Of a stretch of 64,000 bases of DNA, positions 42,926 to 53,360 are shown one piece after another (the stretch's first letter is position 1; each line of letters begins with the position of its first letter). A program made the position numbers and the translations under genes. The DNA lies in NCBI RefSeq assembly GCF_040958095.1, contig NC_091188.1, positions 33,535,115 through 33,599,114 of the forward strand, given 5' to 3'. The DNA is from Procambarus clarkii (Eukaryota > Arthropoda > Malacostraca > Decapoda > Cambaridae). The notes beneath the pieces were generated by a model. It had not been told where the DNA came from. It saw only the letters and a list, made by a program, of their open reading frames with translations, and searched no databases.

Positions 42926-45094
42926 TGTTGGGGTTTCACCTTTACCTGTTGTTCCTCGGTGAGCAACAGTTATGCTCAAGGTCACTCACCGTAGCCCTGC
43001 GGGTCTTCACTCTAATCCTCTCGGCGCCACTGCACGCCAGGAGAGTATCCCAGTCAATCCCAACCGACCTCTGATCGAGAAGGAGTGGGAACACACTTCT
43101 TGTTCACTTAACTGTTGTGTGCCTGCCCCAACAATAGGGCTTTACTATTAACCACAAGGTCGCCAACTGGTGTTTTCGGTGTCCAGTAACACGTCAGTGG
43201 ACTGGTTGAATTAGTGGTAGCCTTGGCAAGGTCACACTCAATAGATCAGGAATCAGGCAGGTACTTACTTTTATCACTCTTTGCTTTCCAGTATAATATA
43301 GCCACAAGATAAATGGAGGGGATAATATAAACACAAGTATTTTGTATTTTACTTAAAATTCATGAAAGATGTCACAAGGTCATATCAATAAATAAATCAG
43401 CTGATCCTGGCGGGAGTCGGTCGTTCCCATGAATATTATACGCTCACTGCGGTGGCAACACTCCCCCTCTCGTCAATGTCACGATCAGCTGAGCGCCCCT
43501 CTTCCGCGCGAAAGTTTTTATTGCTTGTTTCTCTAGCGGCACGCGCGCTGTTTCTTTAAGTTCCCAAAGATCACTAGAAGTTCGCACACTCGATATTGGC
43601 AACAATAGCACGTATTACTTCGCTACACTGTACTTGGGCTCAAACAATCGTTTCTATAATAAATGCGATAATAATTCACTATAATGGTTTCACACACTGC
43701 CCTTTATTTCAATGGTAACTTATGGAGTGTTTAACACTGGAATTCTCAGTACTTCCTTTCGTGGGCGACAACACAATAAATCACTGCACTCGCAAATGGT
43801 TATTCAACGCACGAACATAGACATATAGAATATAGATAAATCAGGCATCAATAAATGGTAAATAAATAGTTACTGGGCACATAGCCTAACTTCCAAATAC
43901 TGGCATAATATATAATTTCTCACTATATGTTCACATTAATGTCTCATGCAAGATATTCAAAACACAGTAAATTTATCACTTGTTCCGGGTGCCTGTACAC
44001 ACCAATAATGAACATGAATATTATAAGTACTCTTGATAGTACTATTCTGCACACTGGTGCCTTACTGTGACATGGGTGAGACTTGCTCACGACATACAAA
44101 ATCCTCAGGCTAGATAATATAGCCGAATAATATAGCTGACTAAAGGGGAATGGGGAAGGAAACTAGAAACGCCTACTTCCACCTATCCTCCGATGAGAGT
44201 TGAGTTGTAGCTCCTGGTCCTGGTGTCGGGAACGCCCCCACACACACGTTGTCGTGTCCTCCAGGAACCACTCGCTGTCCCACCGTTAGCGCGTCGTCTC
44301 CGTGCCTTCTTCCCAGCAGGTCCGTGCTCGTCCTCGACTTCTTGTAGGGTTGGAGTCGGTCTCCTGGCCGTCGACTTCTCCCAGCAACGGCTGCCGCCTA
44401 CGTCTCGGCTGCAGTCGTCTGGATTCCCAAAAGTCCTCTTCTTCCTCTGCTACCCAGTGGCTCTGGTCAGCCACTACGCCGTCACGAATGGGTGAACTGC
44501 CTCAGACGTCGCCTACGTCACTGCACAGACTTCACTTCTTCTTGCGCAGTACCTGTCCTGGAGCACTTGTTGCTCAATAACCGTCGATTCCCTCTCTGGT
44601 TCAACACATGAACTAGGGAAGACCTCACAGAGTACTGGCAGACTTCAGGTGACGCGTAAATCCACGGGAGCGGGAAACAACTGTCAAACTGACAGGACCA
44701 ATCGTCGCACGTCCAACCTCCTTGACGTGTCGTGTCTGACTGATGGCGCCAACGCGGCGTGCTGCCCGGACCCCCTTCCTTCGTGACGTCACATTTGCCA
44801 CGGGGGGTTTTCATTGGCTCCTGGTGCCACATTGCTGTCGGTGACCAATCCGGTGTCACTGACGTCACACCGTTTTGGCGGGGAAACAGGAGAGCCAGCG
44901 CCATCTTGGCTTCCTAAAGGGCCTAAACCACAGGCCAAAATATTATTGTTTCACAAATTTCTCGGCTCTCCGAGAACACTCCACTCTCCCACATATATCA
45001 AATTGATGCCTGCGACGTAGAGAACGCTTGGGTAAAGTGGACATGACTCTTACTGCAGGCGTGGGAGAATTATAATGGGGGGAACACCGTCACA
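42926..45094. mobile_element. Solo LTR, 2169 bp, 4-bp target-site duplication CTAG
   Basis: The segment begins TGTTGGGGTTTC and ends CACCGTCACA, with CTAG directly outside at 42922-42925 and 45095-45098. Excision with one CTAG gives the in-frame join SQKTSLEKPHTRRK of LINE-F. No gag or pol is present inside, which fits LTR-LTR recombination. A 4-bp duplication is common in some Gypsy and BEL groups. Orientation is not certain. Open frames within 44223-44904 have no recognised similarity. Confidence 0.85.
44690..44880. promoter_or_regulatory. Promoter-like cluster in the solo LTR: two CREs and three CCAAT boxes
   Basis: TGACGTCA occurs at 44784-44791 and 44860-44867. CCAAT occurs at 44698-44702 and 44845-44849, and its inverse ATTGG at 44813-44817. 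The cluster lies within 170 bp in the GC-rich part of the LTR. It would be expected in a U3 promoter. Factor binding is inference. Confidence 0.45.
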
Positions 45095-45403
45095 CTAGAG
45101 AAACCGCACACCAGAAGGAAGAACTCTGCTACGAGCAATGATATCTGAAGCTAGACGAGTTTCTAAAGAGTAAACACAGGCAAGATGGTTTGAGTGGTGT
45201 CACTCTAAATGAACATTGTAGTTTTGGAGAGATAGAGGGACAGATTAAAAAAACGTTAGGTCGACCTTCTCGAAAACATGCATGTATTTAACGCAGGAGG
45301 CTGAGTAACTTGATGTTCTGTTTGCAGAAGCAGCTTCATATCAGCTTCTAAACCGAAAGACAATGGCAGTTACAGATCTATTTCCCCCTCCCCGCTCAGC
45401 TCG

Positions 45404-47830
45404 TTGTTGCCGTGTGGGGGGCTTAGTGGGCGGCTGCCGGAGTGTGATGCTCCTTGGGACAGTCCTCTGTCCTTTTCTGGCCTTGTGCTCCTGCTGCCGT
45501 CCTCTCCAATTCTGCTGGGCACCTTTTCCTTTTCCTTCTGTTCCGTTTTTCTCCCCCCCTCTTCTCCTATCTGCTTGCTGATTCCTGCCGACCATTTGCT
45601 TGTTCTGGTTCTTCCCTTGGACTTCTATTTTGACGCCCAGGTGCTTGAGGATGCATACTCTTGCCCTCGTAGAACTGTAGTACCCGACGTCGAGAGTGAG
45701 GGGGAACCTATTATTGTCAATCCCCCTTTCGTCACTGAACCCGATCTCGACGGACCGTCGGTTTCTTAAGGTGGCGTTTGTGGGGCGTATACTCACGACG
45801 CACCCCTAGGAGGCCCCGGCAAGATCGGCGATAACTTCTTGTTGGGTGTCCTGCCTCTAATTGTGGCTCCATGGTGGGTGTGGGGGCACATTCGTGAATG
45901 AATTCTTCTTTTCGTAATGATGATGACCCCTGTTTCGGCTGCTTCTGGTTTACCTTTTCAGGCTTGTGGGGTGGGCGACCAAGCCCCCGAGTCAGTCCGT
46001 GTTGGAAGACCGGGCTCTGTAGCCTCCGCTGCATTGGGCCCCCGACCTTGCTCCTCCTTTGGCCTCTCTGACTTCTTCCCCTGGCTCCCCTCCCTCCTCT
46101 GTGGTTGGGTCGAGCCCCAAGCCCCCAGTGGTGACTACCTTGTCCTCTGGCGCGGCTCCTTCTCTAGTTGTAACTACTGCGCCTTTTAACCCCTCTCTCT
46201 CTGGGGGTTCTCACCGCCGTCCTCGTCATGGCCGCCCTCGCTCGATTCCTACCAGTTCTGCTACCTATAAGTCTTGTTTGGTCCCGCTTCGTGTGCCAAA
46301 TATTTTGATCTCCTCCCTCTTGATTCTGCGCTTCCTGACGATTTCTCCCCCATCGACATCTCGTTGATTCCGTGGATGCCTCCATTACTTTCAACCCCAC
46401 TCGTCTCGGTACACGTGTCGTTGCTGCTCCTTCTCAGGATGCTGCTTCCCGCTTGGCTGCCTTATCCTGCTTTGGCGAGACCCCTGTTCGGGTCTTGAAG
46501 AACCCTCAGTTGAATGCCAGTGTTGGCACTATTCTGCTCCCGCTCCATGTTGCGACTAGTGTTCAGGACCTGCGCGACTGTCACGACGATATTCAACATA
46601 TCCTTGCTGCCCAAGGCCATTCTATTCTCCAGGTGGACACGTTTACTCGTCCCCCTCGTGGTAGTCGCCGTCAACCCCTCCGGGTTGTGAAGATTACCTT
46701 TGATGGTAGAACCCTTCCACCCTCTGTCATTCTTGCTGGTGCCAGGTGCTCTGTCCAGGAGTACATTCCTTCTCCTCGGCTCTGTGCTGGAGGTTTGGGC
46801 ATGGTGCCCTCCGCTGCTCCGGGACTGTCTCTCTGTCCTTTGTGTGGTGGCGAAGGTCACTCTAAGTCGGAGTGCACTTCTCCCCAGGCTCGTTGCCTCA
46901 ACTGTGGTGAGGCCCATCCTACCTTCTCCCGTGCGTGTGTCCATTACAAGCTTGAGGCAGCCGTCCTCAACTTGAAGCACCGGGAGCGTTTATTTTTTCC
47001 TGAGGCGAGACGCCAGGTCCGCCGGCTCCCGCCTTATGCTAATATCTCTTATGCTCGCGTGTTGAGCTCTTCCTCTCCTCGTCCTTCCCACCTTCCTCAG
47101 ACTCACAACCGTTTCCGGGCCTTTGACCCTGATACGCCCACTACCCCCTCCTCTGTTCGTTTGGGTTCTCTCCCGAAGGATCCACCTCCTGGTCCTCTGT
47201 CTGGGGTTTCCCTTCTTTCTACCCGGTCTGTCGTGTCTCCTGTGTCTTCTTCCTCGTCTCCCTCCGTTCCTCCTTCCCATCCTTCCCCTCCGTCTCTTGA
47301 CTCTTCCCGCCGCCTGTCGGTGCGGGCTGATGTCCATCGCTCTCCAAACGGCCGTCATGTGTGCTCTCGTTCAGCTTCTCCTGTTGAGACACTAGAATCC
47401 GTTGCCCAGTGCGTGCTTGCTGGGACACCTGTCTCTTTACGTCAGAAGCGTAAACCTGGCTCCTCTCCTTCCTCCTCCCCGGCGGGTAAGAGGGTTTCGC
47501 TTTCTTCCTCGGCCCCTACTTCTGCCTCTCTCGCTCCTTCCCGCCCATTTCGGTGGTTGCGCCCCCTGTTCCTGCTATGGAGGTTTCTTTAGCCCCCGCT
47601 TCCCTCTCGGTTGCTGCCCTTGCTGAGGTACGCCCCCCTCTTTCTACCCCCCCTCTTCCTGCTGCTGTCCTTGACTGCTCCTCTGCGTTGTCTCCTCCTC
47701 CTCCTCCTCCGGACCCCGCCCGCCCACCTCTAAACTGTTCTCCCGTTTCCTTCCCTCCGTCTTTGCTCAGTTTACCCATGCCCCCTAATCCTGACTTTGC
47801 TGATCCTGATCCCGACCCTGATATTCTTTA
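45404..47830 (+). pseudogene. LINE-G ORF1, Pro/Ser-rich with CCHC knuckles
   Basis: The early part is in shifted frames (45404-45769, 46059-46367). The main frame 46372-47592 has AASRLAALSCFGETPVRVLK, LRVVKITFDGRTLPPSVIL and knuckles CPLCGGEGHSKSEC and CLNCGEAHPTFSRAC at about 46836-46938, then HYKLEAAVLNLKHRERLFFP and a long Ser/Pro tail. One upstream knuckle is scrambled: the in-frame text after SPRLC is AGGLGMVPSAAPG, while the next frame reads CWRFGHGALRC, a CCHC pattern. ORF1 proteins bind the element RNA. The tail continues in another frame to about 47830. Confidence 0.85.
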
Positions 47831-47894
47831 ACGTGCTCTGTTGCTCTTTCGCCTTTGTTTCTTCCTTGTTCTCTGTTTTTGTCCTTTCTCTTCT

Positions 47895-50800
47895 CGTCGT
47901 TGTCCATTCTTCAATGGAACGTTCGAGGTTATTACGCCAATTTCCTTGAACTCCAACTTCTGATTTCGCGGTTTTCGCCCCTTTGTGTCTGTCTCCAGGA
48001 GCCGATGCTTGGTGCTCGTCCTGGTCGTTTTCGTGGCTATTCCTTTCTCTCTCCCCCCCCCCCAGCCATTGCTGGGACTTCTAATTCTTCTGCTCTTTTG
48101 ATTCGTGCTGATGTTCCCTTTGTTCCTTTACTTTTTCCTTTGCCTCTCCATTGTTCTGCTGCTCGTATCTTTGTGGGGAAATGGTACACAGTTTGTTCCA
48201 TTTATCTCCCCTCGAGTGTCCCGCTTTCTCATCCTGATTTGAAAAACCTCCTAGACTCCTTGCCGGAGCCTGTGCTCCTGCTGGGTGACTTCAATTGTCG
48301 TCATTCTCTTTGGGGTGACGTTCTGACGAATACCTGGGGTCGCCTTCTTGAGCCGTTTCTCCTCTCTTCTGTCTCTTCTGAATTCTGGTGAGCCCCCTCA
48401 TTTGGACTCTCGGACTCGCACCCTTTCTTGTCTTGATCTTTCTCTCTGCTCTTCTTCTCTTGACTTAGATTTCACATGGCAGGTTCTTGATGACCTCTAT
48501 GGAAGTGATCATTTCCCCATCCTTGTTTCCTTTTTCTCTTTTCGCCCTTCCCTCTCTTTCCCCAGGTGGCAGTTTGCTAAGGCGGACTGGACCCTATTTA
48601 CCCTCAGTGCTACTGTCTGACCTCTCCCTTCTGCCTCTCTCTCGCGCTCTGCTCCTTTTTCATGACACTGTCTTCAACGCTGCCCTCCGCTCTTCCTCTC
48701 GGGGTCCACGGAAGTGCGTTCCCTGGTGGAATGTGGACTGTGCTCGGGCTGTCCGCTGTAAGCGTGCAGTGTGGGAACCGACCTGTGAGATTTATATTTA
48801 TTTAATTTATATGAATTTATATTTACGTTAATTTATATACTTCGATAGCAATTTGTATGATGTTAAGTGGACTGTATTTCTGCAATAATCTCATAATCTC
48901 ACAAATCGATCCTCTACACATTAGGGGGGTTTATTAATTTATATATATGCAGCCAATCAAACTACAGTAATAGACTACATACATTGAAGAGGTTCCTTAT
49001 CTTATAGTACAGCAGGTTAGTCCACCAGGTATAACTAGGGTGTAGACACTAAATTATCCTCTTTGAGGTAGCTTCCATCACCCAGTAACTGGTGCACAAA
49101 GTCTTCCTCGTCTTGACCTGTCAAAAGGGCGCTAGCTGTAAAGCCAGATACCTATATATGACAAGCTATATCAGAGAAAATACTATACATGGAACAATGA
49201 AGACCTGGCTTAATTACCTTTAGTATGAGGATTTCGTGATCTAACTGGGCAACCCTACCCAATGACATTAATGGCCACTAATGATAGATATACGGGTTTC
49301 GGAAAGACACTTAACTTTAATTTGTTGACAGCGTGTGATAATGGTACACCTTTAGTTTCCATAACACTTCGTCCAAGTAAAATTAACAGGAGCCGAATTT
49401 GCTCCCTGTGAGCCTCTGGTCTAGTATAAACAAATGGCAATGTCTAACACTCCATACTATTGACGCTACTGGCCGACATTGTCCAGATATGATAGGAGCC
49501 GAATTTGCTCCACACGTCTCGGAGGTGACACAACAATGGCTGCCCCTCCTTCCTCACTCCTGCCTGGCTTACATTGTCCACATGACAGAAAGTGATAGAA
49601 GGGTCACATTTACTCTACTTTAATATTGATAATTAAGTTAATTTATATAAGATGTTTTTATGATGGTAAAGTCCAAAGACTAATGTATTTAAGAATAATT
49701 CCCACCATAATAGGTGGAGAATATAATAGTATGTGGTGATGATATCCCGTTTTCTATAGACGGTAATTCCACTACAAGTTACGTTTTCTATGGGTAACTT
49801 GTTGGTAATACAGCAGCAATTATTATCTGTCTGTATGATATATTAAATGGTGTCGGATTTTCCGACATGCAGCCTGGAAGAGGCACCGCCGTAGGCAGAC
49901 GACCGATTCTTTTCCTTTCTTTCGGAAAGCGAGTGCGGTGGCCCGTAGGGCCATCCGTACGGCTAAACGTGAATGTTTAGCGGGTAAGAAGATAGCGGGT
50001 AAGTTCGTTCCCGATGTTACACTGGTCCTTCACCTTCATGATACTCTTGTGGCAGACCCGTTGCAGGTCGCTTCCGTACTGGGTTCCCACTTTTCTTCTG
50101 TTAGCTCTGGTTTTCCTCTTCCCCAATCTTTTCTTCTTCGTAAACCTGTCCTTGAGTCTCGTCCTTTACATTTCTGCACTCGTCTTCAACTTTCCTATAA
50201 TGATCCCTTCTCTCTCTCTGAACTTCGTTCTGCCCTGGCCCTCTGCGGTTCTACGGCGGCGGGCTCCGATGGTATCCATCATGAGATGCTTCGCCATCTC
50301 CCTCCGTGCACGTCTCGGTATTTACTGAGTCTGTATAATCGGATCTGGGAGTCGTCGTCAATCCCTGAGGACTGGCTCGATGCCGTTGTCCTCCCTGTTC
50401 GCAAACCGGGGTCTCTGGGTACTTCCCCTAAGGACTTTCGCCCTATTGCTCTCACAAGTTGTCTGCAAACTCTTTGAACGTATGGTTAACGTTCGTCTGA
50501 TGTGGTTCCTGGAACACCATCACCTCCTCTCCCCTTCTCAATTTGGTTTCCGCAAATGCCGCAGCACGACAGATGTCCTGGTGAACTTGGAGGTCTATAT
50601 TCGTACTGCTTTTGCTGCGAAGACCTCCGTTGTTGCCGTCCTTTTTGACCTGGAAAAGGCTTACGACACCACTTGGCGATATCATATTCTATCTCAACTT
50701 CATTCTTTTGGCCTTCGTGGTCATCTCCCTCTTTCTCCGCAGCTTCCTCTCCCGTCGTTCCTTTCGGGTGCGCATTGGTACCGCTCTCTCTGCCTCTTTT

Positions 50801-52595
50801 CAGCAATACGAAGGTGTGCCCCAGGGTAGTGTTCTGAGCACTACTCTTTTTCTGGTTGCTCTCAATGGTCTTCTTTCCTCTCTTCCTTCTGGTGTCTTCT
50901 CCGCTCTCTATGTCGATGATCTTACCCTTTGCTGTCAGGGTGATGATTCGCCTCTCTTTCAGCGCCGGCTTCAACTTGCAATTGATGCCGTGTCGTCTTG
51001 GGCCACCGATCATGGCTTCAAGTTCTCTACTTCTAAGACTTGTGCCATGACTTTTATGCGGAAACGGGTTGTTCTTCGTCCCTCTTTGTCACTTTATGGT
51101 CATCCCCTTGAATACAAAGATTCCGCGAAGCTTTTGGGGTTATTCCTTGACACTCGTTTGTCTTGGTCTCCCCATATCTCTTACCTCCGTGTTGAGTGCT
51201 CTAAGGCCCTTACCCTCCTTCGGGTCTTGTCCCATACTTCTTGGGGGGCAGATAGAGGCGTACTCCTTGTTTTACATTCCTCTCTCGTCCTGTCTAAGTT
51301 CGATTATGGTTGCCCTGCTTACTCGTCTGCTTCTCCTTCTACTCTTCACCGTCTTGATGCTTTGCACCATACTGGGTTGCGCCTCAGTTCTGGTGCCTTT
51401 CGTTCGACTCCCGTCCTTAGCTTGTATGTTGACACTGGCTTCCTGTCTCTCCAGGACCGCCGTGATCGCTACTGTCTTCGCTATCTTGCGCGGTCCTTAC
51501 AACATCCTTCCTCTCGCCTCTGTCGTGCTTTAACTTTTACCCCTCCTGCGGTTCCTGTTCCTCTTCACCACCTCCCTCTTTCTGTCCGGTTATCTCGCCT
51601 CCAGGATTCTCTTTCCGTTCGTATTTCTAATGTTTCTCCTCGTGTCGTTCCTTCTTTGCCCCCAAGGAGAGTCCCTCTTCCGCGGTTTTGTACTTCCTTG
51701 ACCTGTATCACTAAAGCTTTTACCCCTCCTACGGTTCTAAAACGCCTTTTCCTTGAGCACTTTTCTTCTCACTCCCGCTCCGTTTCTGTCTTCACCGATG
51801 GGTCTAAGTCGGCGGACGGTGTTGGCTACTCTGTTGTTTTTCCTGATCGCACTTATGTGTCGCTTACTTCTGGAGACTAGCATCTTTACAGCGGAACTTT
51901 ATGCTATTCTCTATGCTCTTCGTCTCCTGCTTTCTCGTTGTCAGTCTTCCTTTGTAGTTGTTGTTGACTCTCGTAGTGCCCTCATGGCTCTCGGGTCCTT
52001 TAATCCGGTTCATCCAGTAGTTGTCGAGATCCAGCATTGGCTGTTTCTTGTTTACAGTAAATTTAAGTCGGTTGAGTTTTGTTGGGTTCCCAGCCATATT
52101 GGTGTTTTTAAATGAGCGTGCGTATTCTGCCGCCAAGGAAGATGTCCGCTCGTCCCATCTCTCGTAAAGGCATTCCGTATTCCGACTTTTACCCGGTTAT
52201 CCATTCTTCAGTCCTTACCCGTTGGCAGGCTTCTTGGTTGTCTGTTATTGGTAACAAGCTACGTACTCTTAAATGATGTTTCCTCATGGCCGTCCTCCTT
52301 CCACCGTAACCGGCGGTGGGAAACAGCTCTGGCGAGGTTGCGAATTGGCCATACTTGCTTCACCCATGGTCACTTGATGGAGCGCCGCCCTGCTCCTTAT
52401 TGTCCTAGTTGCATTGTCCCTCTTACGGTCGTGCATGTCCTTCTTGAATGTCCTGACTTCCAGGACGAGCGTGTGTCTTGCTTTCCGACCGCCCCTCGTG
52501 GTCAACTGTCCCTCAATAGAATTCTTGGTGACTCGGATACTTTTGATATCGTTCGCCTTATGCGTTTTTGTTCTCGTATTGGCATCCCTTGGTGA
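47895..52595 (+). pseudogene. LINE-G ORF2: endonuclease, reverse transcriptase, RNase H
   Basis: Endonuclease: ILQWNVRGYYANFLELQLL, CVCLQEPML, VLLLGDFNCRHSLWGD, then after a frameshift YGSDHFPILV (48500) and FAKADWTLF. A solo LTR follows at 48770. The linker resumes at RAAWKRHRRR. RT: GSTAAGSDGIHHEMLR, DFRPIALTSC (frame change near 50450), FGFRKCRSTTDVLVNLE, VLFDLEKAYDTTWR, EGVPQGSVLSTTLFLVALNG and ALYVDDLTLCC. RNase H: SVFTDGSKSADGVGY, then in another frame TAELYAI, VVVVDSRSALMAL and FCWVPSHIGV. It ends with CPSCIVPLTVVHVLLECPDF and a stop at 52595. Two long frames (50612-51880 is 422 codons) remain open, so decay is modest. Confidence 0.92.
48770..49867. mobile_element. Solo LTR, 1098 bp, 5-bp target-site duplication TGCAG
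   Basis: It starts TGTGGGAACCGACC and ends TCGGATTTTCCGACA. TGCAG flanks it at 48765-48769 and 49868-49872. Excision restores the LINE-G frame as KRAAWKRHRRR. It is AT-rich and non-coding, in sharp contrast to LINE-G. The ends (TGTxGGAA and TTCCGACA) resemble those near 56246 and 58470, so the LTRs may be related. Confidence 0.88.
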
Positions 52596-52680
52596 TATTT
52601 AGCGCCCTCTGATTATTTTGCGCATTTGATGGTGCTACATAGCCTTCCCGGTTTGGTGCTTTCTTTTGATAATTACTTAC

Positions 52681-53360
52681 TTACAGATCTATTTCAGTAA
52701 CATCATGTATTAGTAAAATTGCAGAACTGATGGTCGTAGAGGCTACTGTGAAAGACTGGAGACTTGCATAAAAATGTTTGGTTTTACTAGAGGAGGGACT
52801 GAAAACGGCATAGCAACATTACTAGGAAGAGTCAACTCGGGTGAAGGTATTAAGTTAGATGAGTATTTTTATAGATCTTCCCTGATCTAGAAAAAGCCTT
52901 CGAACTTGCAAGCCAACAAGCATTTTTACACGTTAATCATAAAATTGTAAAGAGAAAAATGCTAGCGTGGATTCAAGTCTTAGTCACAGGTATGCCAGAG
53001 TAAAGCTGAGAGGCCAAGTGTCAGACTACACTTGTATGAGAATGAAACTCCACAAGAAATCGTCCTCAGTCCTATTCTTTTAAACATCCATATAGAAAAC
53101 CTCGTTACCATGACTTTTGAAAGCGTTAAATTGCTTAGCTATGCCGAAGTCATCACAGGTCCTATGCTTAGCAGGTGCTATGCTTGCTAAGCAGGTGCTA
53201 TGCTTAGCAGTAGTCATCACAGGTCCTTCACTTTTTAATTAAGCACAAGTGGCGCTAGATAAAGTAACGTATGAATGAAGCATTTTACGACTAAAAATAT
53301 CTGCACATAAATCTAGGGATATGAGACTAGGTGACTACACTCCAGACAGGCTAAAAAAAA
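52681..53360 (+). pseudogene. LINE-F reverse transcriptase, first part
   Basis: LINE-F resumes after LINE-G with ISVTSCISKIAE. Broken frames then give GLRGXXTENGIATLLGRVNS-like text (TENGIATLLGRVNSGEGIKL), DLEKAFELASQQAFLHV (52885-52935), YARVKLRGQVSDYTC, ETPQEIVLSPILLNI (53045-53090) and LKISAHKSRDMRLGDYTPDR (53290-53350). The catalytic YADD is degraded to YAEV near 53140. A short local repeat of atgcttagcaggtgct lies at 53163-53212. LINE-I enters downstream. Confidence 0.75.

Larger units (their letters stand above)
45385..52680 (+). mobile_element. LINE-G: near full-length two-ORF LINE with RNase H, split by a solo LTR
   Basis: A 15-bp duplication ttacagatctatttc flanks it (45370-45384 and 52681-52695). 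ORF1 carries zinc knuckles. ORF2 carries endonuclease, RT, RNase H and a Cys/His end. The 3' end is gataattacttac, a TTAC-type tail without poly-A. The sense strand is very pyrimidine-rich, unlike its AT-rich neighbours. A second copy of its 3' end lies at 56620-57553. It inserted into LINE-F between SYRS and ISVTSC of the RT. Domain order fits the Jockey/I/R1 assemblage, clade not assigned. Confidence 0.92.

Noticed and set aside
42920..45104. DNA transposon with inverted ends tctctagtgt/acactagaga
   Set aside because: The inverted match is the CTAG target copy plus LTR terminal bases. Frame restoration with one CTAG supports a solo LTR.
45341..45796. Minus-strand 151-codon frame opposite LINE-G, and similar ones at 46462-47779
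   Set aside because: Arg/Gly-rich antisense of a pyrimidine-rich ORF1, a by-product of strand composition.
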